DNA from: Xenoacremonium recifei
Taxonomy: Eukaryota; Ascomycota; Sordariomycetes; Hypocreales; Nectriaceae
Length of the DNA: 64,000 nt
Direction of reading: 5' to 3'
Assembly: GCA_012184525.1 (NCBI GenBank)
Contig: WOFQ01000067.1
Coordinates: forward strand, 1 to 64,000
The notes beneath the pieces were generated by a model that was not told the DNA's origin, did no database searches, and saw nothing but the letters and a program-made list of their open reading frames with translations. Below, piece by piece: positions 23,244 through 35,185 of the stretch (position 1 is its first letter; every line of letters starts with the position of its first letter). The position numbers were made by a program, and so were the translations under genes.

Positions 23244-24699
23244 TTACGCATGGCCATTCACCCCGTTCGTACCATTGACCTTCTTAGCAACGAATTCCTT
23301 CTTGAACAGTGCCTCCATCTCCTTTCTCACAGCAACCGCCTGCGCCGCCTCCGTATACTCAACATCCTGCCAGCTGAGTCGCTGATCCTTCTTGACCGCC
23401 CGCTTCAGCACGAAGCCGTGCGCCAGTCCGATAGGCAGACCCTCGATGGCCATGGAGTCCTCTGCGGGCATCAGCCGGCCGTAGACGGTGAAGCCGCCCT
23501 CGCCGTCGAGCTTCTCGCCAGCCTCGAGATCGCGCTTGGCTGTGGCAACGACGTCGCCCGCCCAGGTCTTCGTCTGGCCTGTGGGCTCGCCACGGCACAT
23601 AATAGTGGCCACGGAGACGCCCAGCTCGAGACCGATTAGGTGGTAAGGCTTGTACTGGGCGGCGTACCAGCCGCTGGGGTCGGTCTTGAGACCGTATTGC
23701 TGGAAGCAATCTCGCTGGTACTCACCCGGGGCTGTGATGACTTGTTAGTGAGGTCTTCACGGCTAAAGATTATCGAGACTCACCCTTGATGATCACGTAA
23801 ACTCCCCAGCGCAGGTGGTTAAACACCCATCGGCCATCCGTCTCCATACACGACACCACTTCCACAGTGCCATTCTTCTCACACTGCCCGCCCTCGGTCT
23901 CTGGCTTCAGCACTGCAGGCAGATCCCAGACACCGCACGGAGGAAACTTAAGTCCGTTGGTTGGCGGGCTCAAGTTACATCCATTTGCCACGGCCGCCAT
24001 CTCCAACGCCGACTTGGTGCCGTCAAGGAATGAGTTGAACATTTGGGGGTTGAAGTCACCCGTAGCTAGCTGTTCCTTTGTGAACCCATAATAGTCCCAG
24101 ACGGTGGCGGGCGTTGAGTAGTGATACTCGGGGAGGTGTTTTGTGCCTTTGCCTGCGCAGACGACGTCAAAACCTGCTGTGCGCGCCCAGTCAACCATCT
24201 CGGCGATGAGAGCGGGCTGGTCGCCATAGGCCATGGAGTAGACAATGCCTGCCTCACGAGCCTTGCGGGCGAGAAGAGGCCCTGCAAGGACATCAGCCTC
24301 GACGTTGACCATGACGATGTGCTTCTTGTGCTCGCAGCAGAGCAGAGCGTGTCGGATGCCAGCAGCCGGGTTGCCCGTCACCTCGAGAATCACATCGATC
24401 TCAGGAGTCGCAATGAGCGCCGCCGAGTCTGTGGTAATGGCCGTTTTGCCTTCCCGGACACCTTCAGACACAGAGAGTGTGCAGTCGGCATCGTACTTGT
24501 CTTCTGGAAAGCCAGTACGCTTAAGAGAGGCTAGGGCGCGGTCTTTTGATAGGTCTGCAATGCCAGCGAGACGTAGGCCGGTTGTGCGGTAAGATTGCGA
24601 GATGAACATAGAGCCAAACTTGCCGGCTCCGATGATGCCGACTTGGATGGGCTTGCCGGCAGCCTCGAGCTCGGCGAGCTTGGTGGAGAGGGAGGTCAT
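23244..24699 (-). CDS. NAD(P)-binding oxidoreductase with SAF domain
   Basis: Two exons (24699-23784, 23731-23244) give 467 residues. An N-terminal Rossmann fold has VGIIGAGKFGSM (GxGxxG at about 23-28) and a homoserine-dehydrogenase-like segment with VILEVTGNPAAG. The C-terminal third is a SAF domain (GDVVATAKRDLEAGEKLDG). Proteins of this build are found in bacteria and fungi near sugar-acid and polyol catabolic genes; the reaction is not settled from sequence. I placed the start at 24699 (CACAATGACC) because the 48 codons upstream are Ser/His-rich and unlike the family. It is divergent from an MFS gene across a 768-bp promoter and near a DUF1537 kinase, which supports a role in acid-sugar breakdown. 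Confidence 0.85.
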
Positions 24700-25467
24700 T
24701 GTGGGAGAGAGGCTTGTTTGTTTTACAGCAAGATGTCTATAATGATGGTCTAAGGTCTTCTCGAAAGAGGATGAAGAGCGAGAGTTGTGATGTTGATCTT
24801 GAGGGTGATGATACAAGAGAGAACTAGTGAATGAGACGGACAACTCCTAACAACTAAGACCTGCGATTGTCTCTTTTAAACACCCCCTCTTGACTTTCTT
24901 TTCGACTCCGACATATTCCTCTTCTCCTCCCGAGTCTGCAACGTGATCCTCATCCCCCCCACCATGAGTGTCCGGCCATCCCCATAGTCACTAACTGAAG
25001 GACCGGGAAATCGGTGCATTTCCCGACACTACGACTCAAGGCATTCCTAGCCTCATCCCTAGATCCACATAGCGCGTTCGAGCCCATATCATGCCCTGGG
25101 GTTTGTGGAGTTGTGCTGAGCCGGGAAATCGGAGAAGGGCTCTTGGATCATCCCAGAATCGCACAACCCCGGATCTGTCCTCCGCATGACATTCAGGTCT
25201 GACAGCCCCGGGAACCTGGAGAATCTGGGGAATCCTTTGCCGCGGGTGGTGGTCGTATGCCTTGGTTCTAGTAACCGGTCAGGGAGAGCATTGAACATGG
25301 GCATGCACTACGAGGGACTATAAGATCGTCTAACCTGGCATTCAATTCCTTTGAAAGATCATCGCCCTGGAAGCCTCAATACTTGCCATTGGGTTCTCAG
25401 AGGAAGACATTATACCTTCCACAGTTTCCTGTCAACATATACTGTCGGGCTATATCCATTCATCACA
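24700..25467. promoter_or_regulatory. Divergent promoter, SAF oxidoreductase / MFS
   Basis: This 768-bp region serves the leftward oxidoreductase gene and the rightward transporter gene. The 12-mer CCGGGAAATCGG occurs exactly twice, at 25003-25014 and 25121-25132. Each copy is a direct CGG-N5-CGG, a layout used by Zn2Cys6 dimers. A TATA-like ATAAG is near 25320. The local regulator at 28-30 kb is the obvious candidate to bind here, by inference. Confidence 0.6.
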
Positions 25468-27179
25468 ATGGCCAAGACTCAGCCAGCCGGGACGGAGGGT
25501 GTGGCGGCCATTGACTACGCGGGCATTGTCGCTGCATGGTCGCCTGAAGAGCGCAAGGAACGCGAGAAGAAGTTCGTGAGGAAGATTGATTTTCGACTTC
25601 TCCCTATTCTGGTGAGTCTCACGACATTGCCTTACTGCTGACGGCCACGCAGCCACTAGGAGAATCATTGTGCTGACAATGCTCGTCAACAGATTGTCAT
25701 GTACATCATGAACTACATCGACCGTAACGCCGTTCCCCAAGCTCGAGTTCAGGGACTCGAGGCCGATCTGGGCCTCCGTGGCGTGCAATATAATGTTGTT
25801 CTCAGCATCACCTTTGCGGGATACATCTTGATGCAAGGTGAGTCGGTTTGCCACGATCATATTGGAGACGCATTGTCTGATCTCAACCATAGTTCCTAGC
25901 AATATGATACTTAACCTCTTCCGACCCAGCTGGTACCTTGCCATCTGCATGATGGCCTGGGGTCTCGTGAGCGGCTGCACGGGCGCTGTTCAGGGGTTCA
26001 GCGGCCTGGCTGCATGTCGCTTCTTCCTGGGCATCACAGAAGTACGTGCTTGAGATTGTCCTATGACGAGATGACTTGAACTGACCCCTAACTCCCCAGG
26101 CCCCTTTCTTCGCCGGCGTTGCCTTCCTCTTTAGCGGTTGGTACACTCGAAAGGAGCTCGGCCTCCGCCTCGGTATCTTCTTTTGCGCCGCCATGGTCTC
26201 AGGTGCCTTCGGAGGTCTCTTCGCCGCAGGCATCGCCGCAGCCTTCGCACATAACCGAATCGAATCCTGGCGCTGGCTATTCATCATCGAGGGTGCAGCA
26301 ACCGTGGTCTTTGCCGTCATTACCGGCCTTGTCATCCCTGACTGGCCCGCAACAACAAAGTGGCTTACAGAGGAGGAGAAGGCCCTGGGAGTGATGCGCA
26401 TTGTGGAAGACGCCGGAGAGGAAGAAGAGGATATCAGCACGTTCACAGCTTTTAAGATGGCGGCCAAGGACCACCGTGTCTGGCTGTGCATTTTGGGCCA
26501 GATGTGTGTTCAGGCTGTGGCATCGCTGACGAACTTCCTCCCCACGCTGGTCAAGAACTTCGGCTTCTCGACTATCAACACATTGCTCTTGACCGCACCA
26601 CCGTACCTATTCACCGCGCTCTTCTGTCTCTTCAACACCTGGTACTCGGACCGCACAAGCAAGCGTTCGCCACACATGATTTACCCCAGCATCATGGCAC
26701 TTGTGGGAATCATCATCACTATGTCTACGACAGTGACCGGCGCTCGGTACTTTGCTCTCTTCCTCATGCTGCCTGGAACATACGGCTGCTTCCAAATCTC
26801 CAACGCCTGGATGGCCAATATCGGAGCTCGGCCTCGAAAGAAGCGTGCCATCAGTCTCGCAATGAACAACTCGGTCGGTAACCTGGCACTTGTCTGGACC
26901 CCTTATCTATACCCAACGAGCGATGGCCCGCGCTACATGATGGCTTGGTCGGTGAACCTTGCGCTGACTGTGGTGGTGATTGCGAGCTCCGTGGTTCTTA
27001 GTTATGTCCTTAGGAGGGACAATAAGAAAATGGAGGCTTTGGAAGCTACGGTTGCTGTTGAGGAAGGTATGTCTGGAAAGGACCTCAGCGAGCATGTCGA
27101 GAAGCACGGAGAACATGCTACAGTTGGGAGACCTTTGGGTGGTATCAACGCTGGTGCGAAGGCCAAGTATGACATTTAA
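25468..27179 (+). CDS. MFS transporter, allantoate permease/anion symporter family
   Basis: Four exons (25468-25611, 25693-25837, 25893-26041, 26100-27179) give 505 residues with about twelve membrane segments. Family hallmarks are IVMYIMNYIDRNAVPQARV at the first membrane segment, FLGITEAPFFAGVAFLFSGWY, and SWRWLFIIEGAATVV. The loop WYSDRTSKRSPH follows a mid-protein break. These match the Dal5-like ACS family, whose members import anionic or small polar compounds such as allantoate, carboxylates, vitamins and sugar acids. The start ATG (CATCACAATGG) precedes a short cytosolic N-terminus. It shares a promoter with the SAF oxidoreductase and is followed by a regulator gene, so it is the likely importer for this cluster. 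The substrate is unknown. Confidence 0.88.
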
Positions 27180-27977
27180 ATGTACGAGATGCACCTTGGG
27201 GATCTTGTGGAAGTAGCGTTACAAGAAGAGAGCAATCCGAATGCGATGAATTGAGAATCTGGGTTCTGATATGATCGTAACTCATACCCTACGTAAAGCT
27301 GAAAGCAAAGTGAATGGGATCGATTTCTGGGTTGGTCATGAAGGACTTAGGAGGGTTTAAAAATGCTGTGAAATCGTCTTGATAGGGGTTAGGTGGTTAG
27401 GGGGGCCGCTTAGCTGAAAATAGGTGCCCTTAATGCCCTGAAAGGGCCCTATATGTAAGTGCCCTGGAAAGACCCCTTTAGTCTCCCCGCAGAGTAGGTA
27501 AAACGTCTTGATGTGTGTAATCTTCCCGAAATTGTAGCAATGGAGAAGTTCAATTTTCGGAGAGTTATTCTTCGATTCATCCCGAGTTATTGCATGGTTT
27601 GTATGAGCTACTTTCGCTGCCAAGACACTGGCATTTTCCTCACGAGAATAAGTCTCCGAACAAGGAGCAGCTTTCTGGTTGCGGCTCGACGATATCGGCC
27701 CCCTCGTTAACCGAACTCTGGATCTCGCTTATAACCAGATATTTCCATATGGTCAGGTGTCAGCCCACTCCGTGAAAACGTGTCTTTCTGGAGGCTAGAC
27801 AGGGCCGGAACTGGCACCAAAATATCGGCGATCCTCCAACTTCTCCCCCGCTTTCTTCTCCGGACTGCGCTAATGCGAGCTGCTGTGGGATCAAAAGCAG
27901 GCTTATTTTCCGATTTCCCGATGGCGACTTGTGTCCTCCCTCCTCGTTCAACTCACAGCTGGGACATCAATTCCAAG
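27180..27977. promoter_or_regulatory. Upstream region of the cluster regulator
   Basis: About 0.8 kb holding the 3' flank of the transporter gene and the promoter of the regulator gene. At 27909-27920 the reverse complement of TCGGGAAATCGG is present. It matches 11 of 12 bases of the element found twice in the oxidoreductase/transporter promoter. If the upstream in-frame ATG at 27921 were used, the element would still lie just upstream of coding sequence. Confidence 0.5.
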
Positions 27978-30377
27978 ATGAATGTATCGAGCAAATCAAC
28001 AACGGATGTAGATGAAGGAGTAATTGCTACATCACCAAGTGCTCAGAATCAAGGAGAGGACAATGTCGGTGTTAAGCCAGCAAAGGGGCTTCGCAATGGA
28101 AAGATGCTTGAGGGAGCTGCAGGAGGGCCCGGGAGGAAATCAAAAGCCTGTAAGTCGGACGCTTCAAACTTCCTGTGCGCAGAAACTGAGATGAACTCAG
28201 GCCACGAGTGTAGGAAGTTGAAAATGAAATGCGAAGTCTTCCCTGGGGATCGGAAATGTCGACACTGTTTACGGCGCAAGGTAGAGTGCGTCTTCAAACC
28301 TACCAACGTAGCAAAAGAGGAAGAGGCTTCTATCGCCACCATAGATCGATACGAGTGCGTGCACATGCTGACAGATTGAAGGCAAATATTTGACTGACTA
28401 TTCTAGACATAAAATCGACTCTATGCGCCATGAGATTGACCTGATGCGACAGAGCCTCGACTCTGTACTTATGGGCAAAAGGGACTACCAACATCCACCG
28501 GAAACACAGTTTCTCGGTATCCAAAATGGACCAATTGCAACCCCGGGGAGCACTACAAGTCCAACAGGACTGTCTACTCGCGAGGATAACACTCAAATGG
28601 CTATGACCCGGGAAAATTCTCTTGAGCCAGCCCCCAATGGAGATCATGGAAACGGAGCCGTGACTGTAGAGGAACCGATGAATAGTCTTTACGAGGTCAC
28701 GAGGCTACGGAATATCCGAAGTAACCGAGCCAAGACAGCTCGCGAGCTTCCTGGAAGCCAGGGCGAGCTGAATGACTTTATTTCCCGAGGAGTCATTTCG
28801 GAGCATGAAGCAGAAGAATTATACAAGACGTAAGTAATGAAAGAAAACCTTATTCTACAGGCAGGGCTAATAGAATAGAAAGCTTCCACATGTCGCTCAA
28901 TCATTACCTCTGGGTAGGCTTGGAACAAACGCATCCGTCCTTTCACTCAGTTCGCAAGTCATCCGAGCTTCTCACAGCAACCATCCTCGCTGTCACCGCA
29001 TTGCATATCCCGACCAGTGCAGAAACCTTTGATAAATGCTACAAAGAATTTCTAGCCTTGATATCATCGTCAATGTTTTCCAGATATCACAGCATCGATG
29101 ATGTCCGAGGTCTCTGTATCGCCGCGTTCTGGCTGTCAGATGTCTCGTGGAAACTCTCGGGACATGCAATCCGAATAGCTACCGAATTAAATATCCACCA
29201 ATCTTTCGCAAAAGCTCTCGAGGGTGACCGAGAGCACTTTCTGCGAGCACGCCTATGGTATATGCTCTACGTGTGCGATCATCACTTCAGCATCGCTTAT
29301 GGCCGTCCGCCGATGATCGCAGAATCCATTCAGATTCGAGAACACGAGCTCTTTCTTGCATCACCTTTTGCAGGACCCTTGGATGCGCGGATACTGTCTC
29401 AAGTGGCGTTGATGCAAATCTTGACAAGGGTATACGAGCGATTTGCAGAGAGAAGACTTCCTGATCCTCACACAATACGGTACGGCACTAACGGAACTGT
29501 CCACGACTCATCTGCCGTCATGCTAGAAGAAGAGGACTTTGTCGATCTCCGAAACTTCAATCTCGAGATCGAGCAGTGGCGGATGCGGTGGTACGCTCGC
29601 CAGCAGGCCAATAGCTTCATCGGCACATTTCCACCGAAGGGCATAATCCTATACAGCTACTTCGCCAAGTTACAGCTTAACATTCTTGCCGTTCGCGGCG
29701 TCAGCTTGAATTCGGGCAAGCTATCGACAGAGAGAAAGGAGTTCACAAACATGGCAATCTCGGCTGCCGCCAGTGTACTTACCTTTGTACTGGAAGAAGA
29801 AGATATGCGGCGGGCGCTTGTAGGCACACCGTTATACGTGCACACAATGATCACATTTGCGTCGGTGTTCCTGATGAAGGTGGCCACGAAATGGAATCGC
29901 ATTATGGGCTTCAACATCGAGCATAGTTACTTGAACGTCTCCCGCCTCTTGGAAAAGATGATCGTGCTTCTGAAGAGCTCTGTATGCTCGGATCGGCATG
30001 TACTTCACCATATTGCTGCAGGTCTAGAGAAGATGCTGCTCAAAATGACGGCCGAGGCGGAGAGAGAGGAAAATGGGCGGCCATACAATATAAAGGAACC
30101 AGAGCCCACGTCTTTGGGTTTCCAGGGGCTGAGTCAGAAGCAGAGCAACTACAATCTTGCTCCAGCTCAGGGACTCGGATTTGGAGCGACTCCGATGACA
30201 CAAATTCCAGCAGCTCAGCCGGCATGGGAGGCCTATGCTACCCAGGAGACGCAGGAGGCTACGGATTTCTTCGGCGACGGGCCGGCGACTATCATGAACG
30301 ATAGCCTATTGTATGAGGCATTTGGGACAGAGTCATCCAGTGACGTGTATAGTTTCCTGACGAGTCACTTCACCTGA
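27978..30377 (+). CDS. Zn2Cys6 transcription factor of the acid-sugar cluster
   Basis: Four exons (27978-28149, 28201-28354, 28407-28829, 28883-30377) give 747 residues. Joining exon 1 to exon 2 makes the zinc cluster ACHECRKLKMKC, then KCRHC and LRRKVEC, in the standard CX2CX6CX8CX2CX6C spacing. The third exon opens with a helix (HKIDSMRHEIDLMRQSL) fit for dimerisation. The rest contains SLNHYLWVGLEQTHPSFHSV and AFWLSDVSWKLSGHAIRIA, typical of the fungal regulatory (MHR) region. The third intron uses an AAG acceptor, the weakest of the splice sites. The start is uncertain: in-frame ATGs lie at 27873, 27921 and 27978. It sits between the transporter and the kinase gene and is the likely regulator of both. 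Confidence 0.82.
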
Positions 30378-30530
30378 GCCGTTGCAGTATCTTATGAATA
30401 TAAATATCACCTAAGGCAAAGAAAATTCGTTGTGATTTATTTTTGGTTCCCTGTCCCGTTATTTTTTCCGCCAGGCTTCTTGAGTTCTCCAAATTTAAGA
30501 AATCTTGATGCAAAGCAGCTCTGTCGGTGC

Positions 30531-31985
30531 TTAAGACTTTTCAACTCTCCAACCAGAGACCACCTCATAGAGAGTATCATTTGTACCAACATTTCCCGGG
30601 AAGACAACATACGGCAAACCCGGCCACTTCGACTCAGGCTCGTCACATCGCCACAATGGAACACCGGGAGCAGCCTGACCCACGATATGAGCCCGTTTCA
30701 TCCTCAGGCCCTTCGTAGCCATATCCGAAGAAGTAATGCCTCCTTTGGCAATGACGTAGCGAGGCTTTTGTTCAAGTTTCTGCAAGAAAGAAACCAACGT
30801 TTTTGCTACGGTGGAGCCGATATCTAGACTCTTGACTTCGTCGTCACCGACAATAAGTTCACGGCTTGTCATGACTAGGACGTCTTGGCCCCGTTGAATC
30901 TCCTTAGAAGCGAGTGATAAAGCGTTGACAACTTCTTGTGAGGCGTCCTCCTCTGACTTCAATAGCTTCCTCACGTTCAGCTCAATTGTGTACAGCTTGT
31001 CTCCCGAACGAGTCCGCAGTGACTCAAGCTGAGCTGTGGTTTTAGGAACGTAGGAGCCTGCAATGATGACGCCTCCGACATCTCCTGATAGCCCAAGCTT
31101 GCTGGCTGAGATGGGAGGAATAGGAGATATGGCTAGTCGGGCGGACACAAAAGCCGCTCCGGTTCTGAAGAGGAAGCGCTTCCCTGATTGGGCTGCCTTG
31201 AGGAGAGCGGCCACCACGACGTCTACATCCTCATCTGCTGCCGCATTGATGACGATGACTGGGCGACTGCCGTTAACTTCTGCCTCAAGCTGCTTGAAAA
31301 CTGCATCCACTCCTCCAACTCGGATAGTCTCAAGACTGATTGACGTAACACGTTCTGGAGGGATCGCTCCCTTTGTCTTCTCAACGACGTAGTCTCGCAA
31401 GTTGGAGCTCTTGTACCCGAAAGTAGCATCCTTTGCGAAAGGAGTTTGTGCCGCGGGTACCAACTTCTCGCCTTCCTGAACGTAGTGAATATCGTTGATG
31501 GTGTATCGGCCACCTTGTAGGAAGAATGGGCAGAGAATCCACGCATCAGCAGCTCCAAGAACAGCCTCGGTTGCTTCAGGCTCTAGCGGAAAGTGTCCAC
31601 GCAGAGTTGAGTCTCCGCGAAGAACAACTTCGAAAAGAGTTCCCGTCTCTTTCGAAGCGGCCTGCAGGTTGGTGCAGATCTCGGTAATGAGCTCTCGCGC
31701 TTGCGGAGGATGCAAGGCTCTTGAGTTTGTGAGAATGAAGAAGCCGCTTCCAGGCTTGGTGTCTTTGAACTCGGACACGAGCCGTGGGACGTCCCAGACT
31801 GTGAGAATGTTGATGTCGTGACATGTTTGGGTTCCAGTCGGGTCATCATCAAGGACAACTAGAATGGGGGCCTTTGTCGCCGGATCTTGAAGGTCTCGAG
31901 CAACCTGGCTTCTCAGGGAGGTTGCTGTGACTTTAGGCAGCGCGTTGAGCGTTGCGGCTTTTTCAAGGATCGCGTGTGAAGGCAT
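30531..31985 (-). CDS. Four-carbon acid sugar kinase (DUF1537/OtnK family)
   Basis: Single exon, 484 residues. The N-terminal domain carries LVVLDDDPTGTQTCHD, the signature of the DUF1537 (four-carbon acid sugar kinase) N-domain, and later LRGDSTLRGHFPLE and CPFFLQGGRYT. The C-terminal nucleotide-binding domain has VVIIAGSYVPKT-like strands (GGVIIAGSYVP), YVIAKGGITSSDMA and FPGNVGTNDTLYEVV. Characterised bacterial relatives phosphorylate threonate, erythronate and related acid sugars in catabolic routes. The protein here is the kinase alone, without fused dehydrogenase or aldolase. It converges with the regulator gene, leaving 153 bp between stops. With the SAF oxidoreductase and the MFS it makes a plausible sugar-acid pathway. 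The substrate is not determined by sequence. Confidence 0.88.
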   Translation of the reverse strand: MPSHAILEKAATLNALPKVTATSLRSQVARDLQDPATKAPILVVLDDDPTGTQTCHDINILTVWDVPRLVSEFKDTKPGSGFFILTNSRALHPPQARELITEICTNLQAASKETGTLFEVVLRGDSTLRGHFPLEPEATEAVLGAADAWILCPFFLQGGRYTINDIHYVQEGEKLVPAAQTPFAKDATFGYKSSNLRDYVVEKTKGAIPPERVTSISLETIRVGGVDAVFKQLEAEVNGSRPVIVINAAADEDVDVVVAALLKAAQSGKRFLFRTGAAFVSARLAISPIPPISASKLGLSGDVGGVIIAGSYVPKTTAQLESLRTRSGDKLYTIELNVRKLLKSEEDASQEVVNALSLASKEIQRGQDVLVMTSRELIVGDDEVKSLDIGSTVAKTLVSFLQKLEQKPRYVIAKGGITSSDMATKGLRMKRAHIVGQAAPGVPLWRCDEPESKWPGLPYVVFPGNVGTNDTLYEVVSGWRVEKS

Positions 31986-32918
31986 GATGAGCGAATTGTC
32001 ACCAATGGAATGGTGGTTTGTAACTCGAGGAGCTACAATGCGGGGAATGCTGAGTCGTGAGCGACTTGACCTCAGTCTTGCAAGTAACGACTGACAAAAC
32101 AGGTACTTGCAGGTTCAGCAGCTGACAGGCAAAGCAGAATTCAAAAGCGATACCGGATTGTCTAAGCTGATGAGAGATAACATAGGAAGGATTTCTTATC
32201 AGCAAGTCTGTTCAACTAGTTGACTAGCTAGTAGAGAATGATATTGGCGACCGGACTCCGCGATGGGGACTCGGGACGATTCCCGGAACCTCCAGACGGG
32301 CATGTGGAGCTCCACCGGATTTTCGGGAAATGTCTCCCTCGACATACCTATTATCCTCGGATAAGGTACCTAGGCTTGTTCAGCTTACTTAGTATGTCTC
32401 CGAGTCATTGGCCTTTCAACTACCTAAATACTCGTTTGATTTAAAAGATAGGCAACAATACTCATTGGAATGAAGTATCAACATAAGCCTCAGCTCCCTT
32501 TCACGGTGGAAAAATCATAAGAAGGCTTTGCTCCTGATGAAAATTGATTTCTGTTTTGATTATGTGCAAGTGAAGATGACGATTGGTGAATAGGGCGCAA
32601 TAGTCAAATATTTTCAGGTTTACCTAATAGAGCCGAATAAACAAGCAACGTTTGCTGGGATATGGACTTGCCGGGTTTACGAGTGAAAAGTAAGGTAGAC
32701 TTATATACAATATGCACAAAGCCTCACGCTCCGGTTTGACCGTGTCTGGACTTTGTGGCAAGGATCTAGATAAGGGATACGGATCTAGACAAGGTTGGTT
32801 TTCTATGTGAAAAGTAAAAGTGTCCCGTGCGAATAGGAGGAGTTTTGTACATATGTTCAACTCTTTGGGAGTTTACATTAACATCGGATCTGACTGCAGG
32901 AATCTTTAATCTTTCCCT
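31986..32918. promoter_or_regulatory. Upstream region of the acid-sugar kinase gene
   Basis: This region holds the kinase promoter (leftward) and the 3' flank of the acetyltransferase gene. At 32277-32286 the reverse complement of CCGGGAATCG occurs, a one-base-shorter relative of the cluster element. CCGGATTTTCGGG lies near 32316-32328. The right part is AT-rich. GGATCTAGA followed by T or C and AAGG occurs at 32762-32775 and 32781-32794. Confidence 0.4.
32762..32794. repeat. Short direct repeat (14-bp unit, 13/14 identity)
   Basis: GGATCTAGATAAGG at 32762-32775 and GGATCTAGACAAGG at 32781-32794 are separated by five bases. I see no gene or known site attached to them. Confidence 0.5.
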
Positions 32919-33748
32919 TTAGGACTTGAGTATGTTTTGATTCTCAACTTTGTTTTCTGGTCTCCAGATCATCCCAAAAGCCGTGATACCCTCACCACCC
33001 TTCTTCGTCAATCCTTTAGCATCGACGCTCCCCTTTCCTAGATTCATCTCGCCTACGACCTCGAATCCGAGACGAAGAAACTGTCTCTTTGAGTACTCTG
33101 ACGTCGCCTCCAGCCAAATTGGTTTCTCATCCCGGCGGGCCCATTCGATTACCTCCCGTGCCATCGAAGACATCAAACCTCGCCGTCGATGGGTCTCTCG
33201 CGTCGCAGTGATGATGATGTAGTAGCAATCGTAAAACTTCGAGGATGCCATCATTTTGGCCTTAAGGCGGTTGACAGCGGACATGTAATCTACCAGGATC
33301 CGCTGTTTGTGTTTAGTATCTATTCATTTCCTTCCCTTTTGACAAGGTGACATACGAGCGTTGGTTTTGGTCCCGTCCGGAACGTGGAAGACACTGCACC
33401 GCATCTTAATACAGTAAGAAACCCGTCGTACTTTTGCCCAGGGCACGAGACAGCCATCATCGCCGCCCAATCCTCTACATCCAGCACGAAGCCACCAGCT
33501 GTCGGAGGCGCAGCTATGATGGGCTTCAAGACAGTACCGAGCTTTTCGCGTCGCTTAGCCTCCGGGAAATCGTGGAGCGTCCATGTGAACATCGGGTCTT
33601 GGAGGAAGCTCGGGATGGCGATTTCGAGAGCTCGGCGAATCGCTTCGGGGTCTAGATTTGTCGGTCAGCATTCGACGATGGGGTATAGCTGGCATGATTT
33701 ACGACCATTGCCGTGTTTTCGGACTGCAGTGGAGCCTTGCGCCGCCAT
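32919..33748 (-). CDS. GNAT-family N-acetyltransferase
   Basis: Three exons (33748-33706, 33651-33356, 33302-32919) give 240 residues. The first exon encodes only MAAQGSTAVRKHGN. Exon 2 contains DPMFTWTLHDFPEAKRREKL and VEDWAAMMAVSCPG, a pattern common in fungal GNAT proteins. Exon 3 holds the acetyl-CoA binding block: a YYIIITATRETHRRRGLMSSM segment with an R-x-x-G-x-x core, then WLEATSEYSKRQFLRLGFEVVGE. The family moves an acetyl group from acetyl-CoA to an amine; the substrate is unknown. It lies next to the acid-sugar kinase in the same direction, but its upstream region lacks a clear copy of the cluster element, so membership is doubtful. Confidence 0.78.
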
Positions 33749-35185
33749 GGCGAGAGGCCAGGTCTTGTGATGCGGTGCGGTGGCGAACTGCGCTGAGAGA
33801 TCGTGAGACTGTATTTTAGTGCCGTTTGGGCGAGGAGTAAGTGTTGAAGCTTCGTCCTCAATCTAGCGTTATTCAGGCGTATGCTTTGACGAAATTAATT
33901 ATTTGTTGTTGAATCCTAACCTAGCTGTTCTTAGACATATCTTTATTGTTGCACGTCTTCTGCAACCCTCATTCATCCCATAACCTTTGTCAGCGTCGTC
34001 TACCCATGTTGTATTACCCCAGGCCGTTGCCCCTTCATTTTTTTTCTCCCGGGTTTTGGATATGAAGATATGCTTTCAGGTCCGCACTCTGGAATTTAGA
34101 ATTGCATATGATTCTCTCCAGCGTTCTTCTTTTTTTCTAAAATAAAAAAAAAATCCTATTCAACTGTTAGCCGCTGTCGTTAGGGTATTGGTGTTCAGTG
34201 GTCTCTGGTCTCTGGGTTCTGTAATAAATTACCAGTGCCCCGAAACGCTCATGCAGAGGGGATCTTCGGCTAGATATGATCTGCTGCTGGCATTAAAACA
34301 TCATTTTCGATAGGTCTGAGGCTTCACATAGTAATCGAGTTAACCTGGGACGGGAAGCGAAACCAGAATAATGAGACAAAGGGCCAGTTCAATCATGCTC
34401 ATGAATTTAATAGTTAATCAATTACGATAAGATAAATACTGTCTGGATGGTTGATTATAGTTTGCGCTTGAGTATGTGTTGAGGGAGAGGAAAGACTCTG
34501 ATCAAAGTCTGATAGGTTGGGCTTGATCCGAGGAATTCAATCCTGCGCCCCGCGAGAAACTGTCGCGGACCAGCGCGATCATGGCAATTCCGGCACTTGT
34601 CATCTTCGCAGATACCGAACACATTACATCATTGAATCATTCAGCCTGAACCCTGGTCTGTGGAGAGAGAAGAGGGTCATGGCATGTCACAATTAGGCTA
34701 TATTTTCGGAGGGCGATTGGGGAGCAATACCGATGACGATTTCTGGGGATAGCCGATACAAGCAACTCGTAGCGACGATTAAATATACGGCTGGGCCTGC
34801 CCCGGAAAAGGTTATTCGTTAGTAAGACGGAAAGGATCAGCTGTCTTTGTAAAAACCAGATATTCCTTGCACTCGAGATGAAAGCAAATTTCCCATCATT
34901 TCGGAACCAGAATCAGATCACCTCATGCACTGGACTCAGGGCCACTCTCTCTTGGTAAGTCCTGACGAATCGTGCAAACCAGCTTGACCGCAAATTTCCA
35001 TTGGGTTGCAGACCGACGGCGCGAACTCGTGGGTATTGCGTGCAGCTAGTTGAGATCCACAGAGAGCGTTGATGGTTCACTAACTTCAACGGGAGGCATC
35101 CCCGGCAGAAACATGAGAGTGTATGTTGATAGGGCCAATACACCACGCGTTGACTGCGGAGATCAGCTAGCCTCGGCCCCAGATT

